Assembly: GCF_001570725.1 (NCBI RefSeq)
Contig: NZ_BCNV01000004.1
Span: 62,001 to 126,000, forward strand
Source of the DNA: Paenibacillus amylolyticus
Lineage (GTDB): Bacteria > Bacillota > Bacilli > Paenibacillales > Paenibacillaceae
Length of the DNA stretch: 64,000 nt
Reading direction: 5' to 3'
Below, in pieces: positions 16,103 to 24,820 of the stretch (its first letter is position 1; every line of letters starts with the position of its first letter). The translations under genes and the position numbers were made by a program. A model generated the notes under the pieces. It made no database searches. It was not told the origin of the DNA and worked only from the letters and a program-made list of their open reading frames with translations.

Positions 16103-17731
16103 ATGAAAATGAAAATGAAGAAGTTTATCGCACCTGTACTTAGCTTGACACTGTTGATGCCGGGGATCGCTGGAGCAGCTTCCGCACCACAGACACCGAT
16201 GACCATGATGAAAGCATCCGTGAACACACCTGCAGCTGACCTGAGAGCGAACCTGGACCACCTGTTGTCCGAGCACTTTGCACTCGCAGTAACGGCAATG
16301 GCCAAAGCATATGACGGAGCTAAAGATGCAGATGCAGCCTACAAAGCACTCGACCAGAATGCACTGGATATGCAACCGGCAATCGCTTCCCTATACGGTG
16401 ACGCTGGTGCCAAAGAATTCGAACGTATCTTCCGCGCTCATAATAAATACACAGATGATCTGGTGAAAGCAACCAAAATGGGCAACCAGGCTGGGATCAA
16501 ACAAGCACAGGCAAACATCAACGGTTTCGTGGATGAATTCTCCACATTCCTGAGCACAGCTACCGAAGGCAAGTTGCCAAAAGCAGCAGCCAAACAGGCT
16601 CTGCAAGTACATGAAGATCTCGTGCAAAAAGTATTCGATGAGTATGTAGCTGGAGATTATGCTGATGCATACAAGGCTTACCGTGAAGGTTTCAAAGAAA
16701 TGTTCGACGTAAGTAAGGCGCTCTCAACGGCCATTACTACACAAATGCCTGAGAAATTCGAAAATACCAAAGCGGATACGAAAGCAGCTGATCTGAGATC
16801 TGCACTCAACCACTTGGCTTCCGAGCACTTTGCGCTTTCGGCTCTGCAAATGCAAGAGGAATTTGATGGACGCACAGCAGCCTCCAACGCACTGGTTACA
16901 GCTGAAGCTGGAAACACAGCTGACTTCAAAGCAGCGATTGCTTCCGTTTACGGCAACGATGGTGCCAATGCTTTCGAGAAAATTTGGGTAACCAACCACG
17001 TTAATGCACAAAGCGACTACGTAAAAGCCGTTAAAAACAACGATGCTACGGCTCGTGCAGCAGTAGAGAAACGTATTGATGGATTCACAACAGAGTTTGC
17101 TACATTCCTGGATTCGGCAACAGCTGGCAATCTGCCAAAAGCAGCAGGACAACAAGCTCTGACAACGCATGAGAATCAAGTGCAAAACGTATTGAATCAA
17201 TATGCAGCAGGTAATTATGATGCTTCTTACACAACAAATCGTGAAGGCTTCAAAGTGATGTTCGGTGTAGGTCAAGCCCTGGGTAACGCGATCGTGACTC
17301 AATTCAATGACAAATTCCAAGAGCCAGCAACACCTGCACCCGCGCCGGAAATGACAACAGTATGGATGCAACTGAACAGCAAAATGCTGAAAATTAACGA
17401 CAAAACAACCAACATGGACACAACACCAGTACTTTGGAAAAACACAACATACATTCCACTGCGCTTCCTAAGTGAAGGTATTGGTGCAACAGTGAAATGG
17501 GACAAAAAAGCACAACAAGTAACGGTAATGGCTGGCGATGATACCCTTGAATTCTGGGTGAACAACAACGTGATGGAAGTGAACGGTGTGAAGAAAAACG
17601 TGGGTTCAACTGTATTTGTAAACAAAGATGGACGTACGCAAGTACCCCTGCGTTTCATTGCTGAACTTCTGAACTGGGACGTGAAATGGGCACAAAAAGA
17701 TGGTTCCATTACGCTGACTAAATCCATGTAA
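16103..17731 (+). CDS. Secreted protein with duplicated helical domain and C-terminal stalk domain
   Basis: A 542-residue exported protein with a signal peptide (about residues 1-25, ending AGAAS). Two homologous helical domains of about 175 residues follow (about 40-215 and 230-405). Each begins with L..LL(A)SEHFAL and contains AIASVYG, a 'NG/DGF..EF.TFL..AT' helix and YREGFK-like ends, which suggests a four-helix-bundle pair. Residues about 410-542 form a copper amine oxidase N-like stalk with PLRFLSEGIGATVKWD and PLRFIAELLNWDVKW repeats. The DNA is A-rich at codon level, as often in highly expressed surface proteins. AGGAG lies 10 nt before the ATG. The ligand is unknown. Confidence 0.8.
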   Translation: MKMKMKKFIAPVLSLTLLMPGIAGAASAPQTPMTMMKASVNTPAADLRANLDHLLSEHFALAVTAMAKAYDGAKDADAAYKALDQNALDMQPAIASLYGDAGAKEFERIFRAHNKYTDDLVKATKMGNQAGIKQAQANINGFVDEFSTFLSTATEGKLPKAAAKQALQVHEDLVQKVFDEYVAGDYADAYKAYREGFKEMFDVSKALSTAITTQMPEKFENTKADTKAADLRSALNHLASEHFALSALQMQEEFDGRTAASNALVTAEAGNTADFKAAIASVYGNDGANAFEKIWVTNHVNAQSDYVKAVKNNDATARAAVEKRIDGFTTEFATFLDSATAGNLPKAAGQQALTTHENQVQNVLNQYAAGNYDASYTTNREGFKVMFGVGQALGNAIVTQFNDKFQEPATPAPAPEMTTVWMQLNSKMLKINDKTTNMDTTPVLWKNTTYIPLRFLSEGIGATVKWDKKAQQVTVMAGDDTLEFWVNNNVMEVNGVKKNVGSTVFVNKDGRTQVPLRFIAELLNWDVKWAQKDGSITLTKSM

Positions 17732-17762
17732 TCCAACGTTTTTCATATGAATCAAGCAAAAG

Positions 17763-17788
17763 AGCTGCCCCATACGGCAGCTTTTTTG
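17763..17788 (+). terminator. Intrinsic terminator
   Basis: Stem AGCTGCC/GGCAGCT with 6-nt loop and TTTTTTG tail, 31 bp after the stop of the 16103 gene. Confidence 0.92.
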
Positions 17789-17919
17789 TATTCACCCAAA
17801 AGTTCAAAAATTTGGTATAATCATCGAGTAATGACCTACATAACAGCTTGAATAGCCGATGGAGTCTAGAATGAGGTATGATAATTTGGTATAAGCAAAA
17901 TGAAAAGGGGGACAGAGGA

Positions 17920-18369
17920 ATGAGTACATCATCAAAATCGGAGCGTCCAGCGAGAAATGTGGATACCCGGTTATTTGTTGCCTGGGCCGTTTCCGTTATT
18001 GCAACAGGGGGCAGTCTCTATTTCAGTGAGATCAAGGGCTTTCTTCCATGTGATCTGTGCTGGTATCAGCGCATATTCATGTATCCACTAACGATCTTGC
18101 TGGGCATTGCCTACTTTAAGGATGACGTGGGCATCACGAAATACGTGCTCCCACTTAGTTTCGTCGGTGGCGGCATCTCGTTATATCATGTAACGATCCA
18201 GCGTATTTTTTCGGCTACAGGTAATGCCGTGGCGTGCGGCAAGGTTCCATGTTATACCGACTATTTGAACTGGTTTGGATTTATCACCATTCCGCTATTG
18301 GCACTGATTGCCTTTATTATCATCATCGTGATGCTGTGGGGCATCGGCAAAACACCAAAATCTTCTTGA
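17920..18369 (+). CDS. bdbC: Disulfide bond formation protein, BdbC/DsbB family
   Basis: A 149-residue inner-membrane thiol oxidase that reoxidises an extracytoplasmic thioredoxin-like partner using quinones. It has four predicted membrane helices, the CDLC redox pair in a periplasmic-side loop after helix 1 (FLPCDLCWYQR) and a second cysteine pair CGKVPC in the loop after helix 3, both hallmarks of the family. ATG 17920 has AAAAGGGGG 9 nt upstream; the upstream ATG 17878 lacks one. It is followed 13 bp later by a YtkA-like lipoprotein, probably in the same operon. The usual BdbD partner is not in the window. Confidence 0.92.
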   Translation: MSTSSKSERPARNVDTRLFVAWAVSVIATGGSLYFSEIKGFLPCDLCWYQRIFMYPLTILLGIAYFKDDVGITKYVLPLSFVGGGISLYHVTIQRIFSATGNAVACGKVPCYTDYLNWFGFITIPLLALIAFIIIIVMLWGIGKTPKSS

Positions 18370-18382
18370 TAAGAAAGGATAG

Positions 18383-18832
18383 ATGGTGATGAGCGGACAA
18401 GCTCGTTGGTTCACGCCCTTCCTGGTGCTGATCCTTTTGGTCGCTGGCTGCTCCTATGAGGAGCAGTCTGCTTCCGGGGAGATGCCGGAGATGATCCGGG
18501 TGAAACTTATGATGCCGGATAAGGCGAAAGTGAATGAAGAGGTCGCTTTGCAGATCAAGCTGACACAGGGAGATCAGTCTGTAAATGATGCGGATCATGT
18601 ACAGTTTCAGGTATGGAATGAACAGGATGAACCCGAAGCACCTTCATTCGATCAAGGAATGATGAGTGCCGAAGAGCTTGAATCTCGGGGAGCGACGAAG
18701 GCTGTATCTATAGGTGATGGTATATATGAAGTGAAACATGTGTTTCAGCAACCCGGAGTGTACGTGGTGCAGGCGCATGTGACCTCAGGAGCGATGCATA
18801 CCATGCCTCGAACAAAGGTAACCGTAGAATAG
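18383..18832 (+). CDS. YtkA/FixH-like lipoprotein
   Basis: A 149-residue exported lipoprotein. The signal sequence ends in the lipobox VAGC. The mature part is a single Ig-like beta-sandwich of the YtkA/FixH type (PDKAKVNEEVALQIKLTQG, then GDGIYEVKHVFQQPGVYVVQAHV). Related proteins are linked to copper handling and cytochrome oxidase assembly; the role here is inference. The gene follows bdbC by 13 bp and ends with a long hairpin. Confidence 0.8.
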   Translation: MVMSGQARWFTPFLVLILLVAGCSYEEQSASGEMPEMIRVKLMMPDKAKVNEEVALQIKLTQGDQSVNDADHVQFQVWNEQDEPEAPSFDQGMMSAEELESRGATKAVSIGDGIYEVKHVFQQPGVYVVQAHVTSGAMHTMPRTKVTVE

Positions 18833-18843
18833 TCATTTGTGGT

Positions 18844-18904
18844 CACCCGATGAATATACCGTACAAGTGCATTCGGGCTGGATGTAGGGTATATTCATCG
18901 GGTG
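18844..18904 (+). terminator. Long 17-bp hairpin after the bdbC operon
   Basis: CACCCGATGAATATACC (18844-18860) is the exact complement of 18888-18904. The tail is only TTTC, so it may act as terminator or as an mRNA-protecting structure. The duplicated GTGTTTCAAT at about 18902-18920 follows it. Confidence 0.65.
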
Positions 18905-18959
18905 TTTCAATGTGTTTCAATTGGCTTGCTTCACCCGTTTTTCGTTCACATATTCAGCC

Positions 18960-18990
18960 TTGACCTTGAAGTATACTTCAAGGTTTATTC
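18960..18990 (+). promoter_or_regulatory. MerR-type promoter with perfect palindromic operator
   Basis: A -35 TTGACC (18960-18965) and a weak -10 TTATTC (18985-18990) are separated by 19 bp, the over-long spacing typical of MerR-activated promoters. The spacer carries the perfect palindrome CCTTGAAGTATACTTCAAGG (18964-18983, extending by one more pair on each side). A further CTTGAT/ATCAAG dyad lies at 18990-19003. The MerR gene at 20537 is in the same operon. Confidence 0.85.
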
Positions 18991-19022
18991 TTGATTCATC
19001 AAGGAATATTGGAGGCTGGATA

Positions 19023-20510
19023 ATGAGAATTTTAGAATGGATTTTGGTATTGGTAACCGTAGCTGTTACAGTAATTATGCTGGTGTTTCCGAAGCGCTGG
19101 GCAATGATAATGGGGACACTCACAGCTCTGATTCTGGCAGTGCTTCTGCATGGCTTAATCAATTCATTTCGGGTGCAGATGATACTAACCTATATCGTTA
19201 CACTTGTATTATTCATAACGTTAATCATTCAACTCATGAAATCATACCGCAGTGGCCGTTATGTTCACAGCGCGCAGAAATCCAACCGTCGTTCATGGAT
19301 TAAGATGACGCTGGCATCGATTCTGGTTCTGGCCTTCAGTGCAGGTTCAATCATACTGACCTGGCTGTTACCTGCTTTTACAATGCCTGAACCAACCGGC
19401 TCATATGCCATTGGCACGTTCTCTGAGCACCTGGTGGATGAATCTCGTGAAGAGACCAAAACACCCGAGACCGGGGACAAACGTGAACTTATGATTAATG
19501 TATGGTACCCGGTGGATCAGGAGGCCGTCCAAGGGCTGCCGCTGGAGCATTACCCTAGTGAACTGGGAGAAGCGATCAGTCTGGTGTTTGGCATTCCATC
19601 TCAGGTGTTCAGTTATCTGGATACCATTCCAACACATGTGGTGCAAGGAGCTGAGATGTCCACCGTCCAAAGCAAGTATCCGGTTCTGCTATTCTCGCCG
19701 GGTGTCCGCTCAGCCCGTTTTCAAAGCATGACGATGATTGAGGAACTGGTTAGCCATGGTTACATTGTCGTGGGGATAGATCACCCTTATACGTCAGCAC
19801 AAGTGACATTTCCCGATGGACGTGAAGTTTCCTATCAGGCTGACCCTGAATTTGCAACGTCAGCGGAATTGTATCAATATAATGTAGAAGGCATAGGTAT
19901 CCGTGCAGCTGATGCAAGCTTTGTGCTCGATACGCTTACCCAATGGAATTCACATGACCCGAATCAATTGCTCCAAGGCAAACTTGATCTGGATCAAGTG
20001 GGCATCATGGGTCACTCATATGGTGGGGCAACGACAGCGGAAGCACTGGCGCAGGATGAGCGATTCCAAGCAGGACTTAGCCTGGAAGGCGGATTCTGGG
20101 GAACCGTATCCAAGACAGCCCTGAAACAGCCGTTTATGTATATCATGTCGGGTGGAACCGCCAAAAGTCTGGAACCGGATGCCACCGAAACGGAAAAAGT
20201 AGCCTATCCAGAGTTTAAGCCTGATCTGGATCGAGTGATGACAAGTAGTCTGAATGATACCTATTATCTGACGGTGGATAATTTCTTCCATCAAAGCTTT
20301 ACGGATATTTCATTAATCTCACCGAAACTATTCGCCAGAGGCATGACGCCAGAACATAATGTGGATATAACAAGATCCTATGCGCTGGCATTCTTTGACC
20401 GTTATCTGAAAGGGGAAGAGCAGCCCTTGCTGCAAGGTTCTTCAGCGCAATTTCCCGAGGTCACCTATGATGCCACGTATACCAAGATCCGCAACAAACA
20501 AACGCAATAA
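19023..20510 (+). CDS. Membrane-anchored alpha/beta hydrolase (PAF-acetylhydrolase-like)
   Basis: A 495-residue protein with four N-terminal membrane helices (residues about 1-125) and an extracytoplasmic alpha/beta-hydrolase domain. Its nucleophile elbow is GHSYGG (Ser near residue 326). An earlier PVLLFSPGV oxyanion strand and a late DNFFHQSF His match the platelet-activating-factor acetylhydrolase-like group. Esterase or lipase activity on lipids or lipophilic esters is expected; the substrate is unknown. GGAGG lies 8 nt before ATG 19023; the longer reading from 18912 would run through the promoter. It is cotranscribed with the MerR gene that probably controls it. Confidence 0.85.
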   Translation: MRILEWILVLVTVAVTVIMLVFPKRWAMIMGTLTALILAVLLHGLINSFRVQMILTYIVTLVLFITLIIQLMKSYRSGRYVHSAQKSNRRSWIKMTLASILVLAFSAGSIILTWLLPAFTMPEPTGSYAIGTFSEHLVDESREETKTPETGDKRELMINVWYPVDQEAVQGLPLEHYPSELGEAISLVFGIPSQVFSYLDTIPTHVVQGAEMSTVQSKYPVLLFSPGVRSARFQSMTMIEELVSHGYIVVGIDHPYTSAQVTFPDGREVSYQADPEFATSAELYQYNVEGIGIRAADASFVLDTLTQWNSHDPNQLLQGKLDLDQVGIMGHSYGGATTAEALAQDERFQAGLSLEGGFWGTVSKTALKQPFMYIMSGGTAKSLEPDATETEKVAYPEFKPDLDRVMTSSLNDTYYLTVDNFFHQSFTDISLISPKLFARGMTPEHNVDITRSYALAFFDRYLKGEEQPLLQGSSAQFPEVTYDATYTKIRNKQTQ

Positions 20511-20536
20511 GTCCGCAGAAAGGTGGAGGAGTAGGC

Positions 20537-20938
20537 ATGGAAACCATGACAAGAGGAATGTTGGCCAAGCGTACCGGTGTGAGTATGGCAACCCTCCGTT
20601 ATTACGAGGATAGCGGGATTCTGCCTGCTCCCCGTCGTTCCTCCAACGGATATCGGGTGTATACCGAGGATTATCTGGTCAAAATTAAGTTCATTAAGGA
20701 CGCCCAGCTGCTGGGTTACTCCTTAAAAGAAATACAAGAGACGCTGCAACTGCTCAGCCAGGAGGATATGGAAAGTGAGACGTTAAAATCCCTCGTTTCT
20801 GACCGAATCGCTGATATTCAGAAGCATATCGATCACCTGGAACAGATGCAGATTCATCTGGCCAGGTTGCTTAAGACGCCAGAAGATGATATCCACAACT
20901 ATATTCAGTCGTTCAGGGTAACAAAGAAAGAGCCGTAA
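20537..20938 (+). CDS. MerR-family transcriptional regulator
   Basis: A 133-residue MerR regulator: N-terminal winged helix-turn-helix (TRGMLAKRTGVSMATLRYYE), then a dimerisation helix and a short C-terminus without metal-binding cysteines. It therefore probably senses a small organic compound or stress, not a metal. The gene follows the hydrolase by 26 bp. It is likely to bind the perfect palindrome at 18964-18983 and to activate its own operon on binding the inducer. A GGTGGAGG site precedes the ATG. The stop codon lies in the loop of the terminator. Confidence 0.93.
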   Translation: METMTRGMLAKRTGVSMATLRYYEDSGILPAPRRSSNGYRVYTEDYLVKIKFIKDAQLLGYSLKEIQETLQLLSQEDMESETLKSLVSDRIADIQKHIDHLEQMQIHLARLLKTPEDDIHNYIQSFRVTKKEP

Positions 20939-20954
20939 TCGCGGCTCTTTTCCT
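20927..20954 (+). terminator. Intrinsic terminator overlapping the merR-like 3' end
   Basis: Stem AAAGAGCCG/CGGCTCTTT, loop TAATCG that contains the stop codon, tail TTTTCC. Confidence 0.88.
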
Positions 20955-21009
20955 GTTTAGCAGAAAAACAGGAGATGACTAACGAGCAGGGAATCGGAGA
21001 TTTAAAACG

Positions 21010-21040
21010 AATACATAGTGTAGTTTGCCAATACATAGTG
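21010..21040 (+). repeat. Two direct repeats, 20-bp period, before the serine hydrolase
   Basis: AATACATAGTG occurs at 21010-21020 and 21030-21040, exactly two helical turns apart, about 65 bp before the start of the serine-hydrolase gene. It could be a regulator-binding site. It is not a canonical BlaI/MecI box. Confidence 0.5.
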
Positions 21041-21103
21041 GTGGTTAAAGCAATTTCAATATTCCAATAATGAAATTTACACCAAAAAGGAGTAACATTT
21101 TCT

Positions 21104-22159
21104 ATGAGGGATTTACAAGATTTTGTATCCGATTACATTAAAGGCAAGAAACATCTGCATCTTGAGATTGGCATAATTACAAAGGGCGATATCGAATATC
21201 ATTCGGTAGGCAATCCCCAAAAGAAGAGCACGGCGGCTCCCGAACACAGATTGTTCGAAATCGGCTCTGTAACCAAGCTTTTTACATCGATCCTTCTATT
21301 AGAATTGGAACATCAAGAGCAGCTTTCCACGGATGACACGGTTGGTAAGTACATACACAATGGTAAAAACGATTATTTGAATAAGGTTAGCTTAAAAAGT
21401 CTTGCTACGCATACCTCTGGATTACCTGGAATGGCTACAAACCTGTCTTCGAAGAAAAATCGATACAATCCGTTTTCAAATTATACGGAGGATGATTTAC
21501 TTGCTTTTTTATCGGATGCTGACTTTACGGATCAGATGGGTTCATTTGAGTATTCCAATACCGGCGTGGGCTTACTGGGTTATATCCTATGTAAAGTATC
21601 AGGCAGTACATATGACGATCTGCTGAAAAAATATATCACAGGTCCATTAAAGATGACGGAGACAGCTGTTATGCTGAATGCAGAACAGAATGGCAGATTT
21701 GTAGATGGACATACGTCAACGGGGAAAAAGATGCCTCATTGGGATACTGGTGTACATGAAGGGGCAGGGGCGATCAAGTCGTCTCTTCACGATATGTGTT
21801 TATTTGTGCAGGCCAATCTGAATGAAGATCATCCGCCAGTCTCTGCAATGCAACAAAGTCACATGCCTGTAATGATTGGAGATTCAACTCATCGTTACGG
21901 ATGGTTTAGTGATCATATCTCAGATCAGAATATTCTCTGGCATAACGGTAGCACATTTGGTTTCTCCAGTTATTTGGCTATAAATAAGCAACAGGGGATA
22001 GGCGTCGTATTATTGTCCAATTATTGTTTTGGATCAGCCTCCATTGTGGATGAGTATCTGGATGCGATATTCAAGTTTATAACTAAAAAAGACCTTTATC
22101 CACTCATGCCGCTGGACCCTGTGGGTAATAAAATTCTGGAAGCAATGATGCAGAGATAA
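21104..22159 (+). CDS. Serine hydrolase, beta-lactamase/AmpH-like family
   Basis: A 351-residue penicillin-binding-protein-fold hydrolase. The SxxK motif is SVTK (near residue 58), the second motif is YSN (FEYSNTGVG), and the third is HNGSTFGF in place of KTG, as in class C/AmpH-like esterases and peptidases. It has no signal peptide, so the enzyme should stay in the cytoplasm. That is unusual for cell-wall acting members and points to an esterase or peptidase role. AAAAAGGAG lies 10 nt before the ATG. Resistance cannot be inferred. Confidence 0.87.
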   Translation: MRDLQDFVSDYIKGKKHLHLEIGIITKGDIEYHSVGNPQKKSTAAPEHRLFEIGSVTKLFTSILLLELEHQEQLSTDDTVGKYIHNGKNDYLNKVSLKSLATHTSGLPGMATNLSSKKNRYNPFSNYTEDDLLAFLSDADFTDQMGSFEYSNTGVGLLGYILCKVSGSTYDDLLKKYITGPLKMTETAVMLNAEQNGRFVDGHTSTGKKMPHWDTGVHEGAGAIKSSLHDMCLFVQANLNEDHPPVSAMQQSHMPVMIGDSTHRYGWFSDHISDQNILWHNGSTFGFSSYLAINKQQGIGVVLLSNYCFGSASIVDEYLDAIFKFITKKDLYPLMPLDPVGNKILEAMMQR

Positions 22160-22170
22160 ATGCAAAAATA

Positions 22171-22234
22171 AACACCTCCAAAGCGAACTCCCGAAGTGTA
22201 TCCTCGGGCGCTCTCTTCTGAAGGTGTCTTTTAT
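22171..22234. terminator. Bidirectional terminator between convergent genes
   Basis: ACACCT (22172-22177) pairs with AGGTGT (22222-22227). CCCGA/TCGGG and AGCG/CGCT pair inside, and a TCTTTTATTTG tail follows on the plus strand. Confidence 0.65.
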
Positions 22235-22254
22235 TTGTATCTTCATAATCTCAA

Positions 22255-22932
22255 TCATGACATGCCCGCTTCACGCAGAAAATGGTGCACAATCTCCGTC
22301 TGATACTTGATCCGGGTAGAGCGTTTCAGACTCCAGCAGGTCTCCACCGTAACAGAACGGGCTTGTAATATTCTTGAAGCCGCTGTACGGGCAGATCCCG
22401 GTAACTCATGCTGCTTGAGGTTAAAATGACGATCACGAATCGCAATCGACCGATTCATCCGTTCGATCACTCTTCTGCAAGCCGGAATCGTCCGACTGCC
22501 GGGATTGGTAATCAGCGTTTGTCCGAGCACTCGCGAACTAAGCTGTGAAAGTCCGTTGGCTTCATGCAGATCGAGCCACCAGTCGGCCCGATGTTCACGC
22601 GCCAGCTGAAAAACTGCCGCTGCTAATCGATGCTTGGCCTTGCCCGACATACGGCGTGGAAACGTACGATTCAGATCTGGCTTACCTCTGATTTTCTTTG
22701 CGTAGGCTTTCTGATTCACGCGTGGCACGATAATCAGCAGCCCTCGCTGAATGACGCGACGACCCGTCGTACAATCATCTGCGAGCTTTTGTGCAGCGGC
22801 CATACTCGCCGTTTCATTCCCATGAACCCCGGATGTAATGAACATCACCGGTCCCGGCATCATGCCACGTACGATGTAATAGGGAGTGGCGTGTGCGCTG
22901 GATGCTGCCAGTATATGTTTGGTCACAAGCAT
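22255..22932 (-). CDS. Succinylglutamate desuccinylase/aspartoacylase-like M14 hydrolase
   Basis: A 225-residue zinc hydrolase of the carboxypeptidase-like M14 fold. Visible motifs are GVHGNETAS (zinc ligands His and Glu), DLNRTFP with the substrate-binding Arg, WWLDLHEAN with the third zinc ligand, and VTVETCW with the catalytic Glu near the end. Members remove acyl groups from amino acids or cleave small amide bonds. The substrate is not evident. The basic, Arg-rich surface is slightly odd. It lies 96 bp after an ABC exporter operon on the same strand and could be cotranscribed. Confidence 0.85.
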   Translation of the reverse strand: MLVTKHILAASSAHATPYYIVRGMMPGPVMFITSGVHGNETASMAAAQKLADDCTTGRRVIQRGLLIIVPRVNQKAYAKKIRGKPDLNRTFPRRMSGKAKHRLAAAVFQLAREHRADWWLDLHEANGLSQLSSRVLGQTLITNPGSRTIPACRRVIERMNRSIAIRDRHFNLKQHELPGSARTAASRILQARSVTVETCWSLKRSTRIKYQTEIVHHFLREAGMS

Positions 22933-23028
22933 GACGCTTCACCTCCGCTATTACAGTACGTCATGTCCCTCTTTCATGTAACGGCAGAAGAACAGGTCTT
23001 CATCCAATTTCATTACAAAATGGGCCGA

Positions 23029-24003
23029 CTAGTACACCCGATGAATGATATCTTCAAAATCAGGTTCTTTCATCTCTACATCTTCAATCTCACCCCAATG
23101 TTCCAACTGTTTGAGAATGTCCATTGTGCTCCATTCCTTACGGTTCACTTGGGTGGTGACGATCTGTCCTTCCACTCCTGTAATCTGTATCGCGGACGAC
23201 ACAACATCTGGGATGTGAAACGCTCCCCGGAACGTTACCCGAATTAACGTAGGCAGTCCGATGGTTTCGCGAAGCGATGAGATCGTGCCGTCATATGTCA
23301 GTTGACCATGGTTAATCACCATGACCCGGCTGCATAACTGCTCAATGTCGTCCATGTCATGTGTGGTCAGCAAAATCGTTTTGCCAAACGTTTCATTTAA
23401 TGTACGTAGAAATTGGCGAATGTTCCGCTTTGCGTTCACATCCAGTCCAATCGTCGGTTCATCGAGAAAAAGCAGTTCCGGATCATGCAGCATGGAAGCT
23501 GCGAGATCCGCACGCATGCGTTGTCCAAGCGAAAGCTTGCGGACAGGCGTGGCCCAGAACGATTCAAGGTCCAGCAGCTCGGCGAACTGGGACAGCCGTT
23601 TCTTTTTATCCTCGGCACGGACGCCGTACATCTCGGCCAGAATATCATATGAATCTTTCACGGGTAGATCCCACCAGAGCTGGCTGCGCTGTCCAAACAC
23701 GACGCCCAGTCGACCGACGGTGCTGCGCCTGTCCTGATGGGGGTTCATACCACCAAGCCGGACCTCGCCCGAGGTTGGGTGCAGGATACCTGTCAGCATT
23801 TTGATCGTGGTAGACTTACCAGCCCCGTTTGGACCGATGTAGCCCACAAACTCCCCTGGGCCGATATCAAAACTGATATCGCGGACCGCTTCCTTGGACA
23901 CATATTCACGTGAAAATAACGTACGTAACCCGGAGAAACGTCCTTCGCGAATAACAGGAGTTTTGAATTCCTTTTGCAGATGCCGTGCTGTGATCATGTT
24001 CAT
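23029..24003 (-). CDS. ABC-2 exporter ATP-binding protein
   Basis: A 324-residue ATPase of the COG4586-type ABC-2 exporters. Walker A is GPNGAGKST, the signature is LSLGQRMRADLAASML, and Walker B is LLFLDEPTIGLD; a His-switch LTTHDMDD follows. A C-terminal extension of about 80 residues follows the ATPase core. AAGGAGG lies 11 nt before ATG 24003. It is the third gene of a minus-strand operon with two 6-helix permeases, so it drives export of an unknown substrate. Confidence 0.92.
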   Translation of the reverse strand: MNMITARHLQKEFKTPVIREGRFSGLRTLFSREYVSKEAVRDISFDIGPGEFVGYIGPNGAGKSTTIKMLTGILHPTSGEVRLGGMNPHQDRRSTVGRLGVVFGQRSQLWWDLPVKDSYDILAEMYGVRAEDKKKRLSQFAELLDLESFWATPVRKLSLGQRMRADLAASMLHDPELLFLDEPTIGLDVNAKRNIRQFLRTLNETFGKTILLTTHDMDDIEQLCSRVMVINHGQLTYDGTISSLRETIGLPTLIRVTFRGAFHIPDVVSSAIQITGVEGQIVTTQVNRKEWSTMDILKQLEHWGEIEDVEMKEPDFEDIIHRVY

Positions 24004-24019
24004 GATTCGTTTCGCCTCC

Positions 24020-24820
24020 TTAGCTACCTGTACTTTGATATTTGGTCATGCCGAATTGCCAGAAACGCAGACTTGCAGCCAAGCTCAGTACGGCAACCGC
24101 CGCAACAGCAACTAGAACCCACGCTCCTCCTTCACCCCGCAGCAGGTAGAGTGACGGAATGTAGTTGACGAATCCCACAGGAATCACCGTTAGCAGAATG
24201 CCGGACATCCATTTGGGATATAACGTTAGCGGATATTGGGCAGCTGTTCGTGCTGCATCTTCCGTGATCGTCTGTAATTCCTCGATGCGTGTGGTCCAGA
24301 ATCCGAGTGTGGCGGTAGCGAGTCCGATGGAAAAGAGAATCACTGCCCCTGTCAGGATGATGAACAGGGAGAAAGGAATGGCAGTCCAGCCGATCTGTCC
24401 GCTCTGCATCATGCCTGCTAGAGACCAGCAGAGAATAAAACCGCCTTGCAAGACTTCTCCAGCCATGATGCGGAAGTTTTGTGGAAGCAGTGCCAGCAAT
24501 ACGGGCATGGGACGGGTTAACAGTTGATCAAGCTCACCGCCCACCAAGTATTTTTCCAGATGATGAACCTCGTTGCCGAATGTGCGGTACAGTGTTTTGG
24601 ATAACGTCATGATGGCGAAAAGATAACCAATTTCATCGAGGGACCAGCCTTTAATGGCTCCGAATTTGTGCAGCACCAGAGCAACCATCAGAAACTCGGA
24701 GATTTGAATTAAAGCGGCGAGTACGGACGCCATGATGAAATTGAACTTGTATTGCATCCGGCTGCGGATGCTCGTTCGAATGAGCATTTTATATAAATTG
24801 AACCAGGAAGTTCGTTTCAT
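24020..24820 (-). CDS. ABC-2 type permease (COG3694-like)
   Basis: A 266-residue membrane protein with six predicted helices, of the DUF990/COG3694 group that always pairs with a second permease and a COG4586 ATPase. It has the conserved N-terminal IRSRMQYKFNF segment before the first helix. The ATG overlaps the preceding permease's stop by 4 bp, and GGAGGT lies 15 nt upstream. Substrate unknown. Confidence 0.88.
   Translation of the reverse strand: MKRTSWFNLYKMLIRTSIRSRMQYKFNFIMASVLAALIQISEFLMVALVLHKFGAIKGWSLDEIGYLFAIMTLSKTLYRTFGNEVHHLEKYLVGGELDQLLTRPMPVLLALLPQNFRIMAGEVLQGGFILCWSLAGMMQSGQIGWTAIPFSLFIILTGAVILFSIGLATATLGFWTTRIEELQTITEDAARTAAQYPLTLYPKWMSGILLTVIPVGFVNYIPSLYLLRGEGGAWVLVAVAAVAVLSLAASLRFWQFGMTKYQSTGS

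Noticed and set aside
21104..22159. Beta-lactamase resistance gene
   Set aside because: The third motif is HNG rather than KTG, there is no signal peptide, and the family includes esterases and peptidases. Resistance is not supported.
22630..23247. A 205-residue plus-strand frame
   Set aside because: It lies opposite the M14 hydrolase gene and the end of the ABC ATPase gene, and shows no domain.
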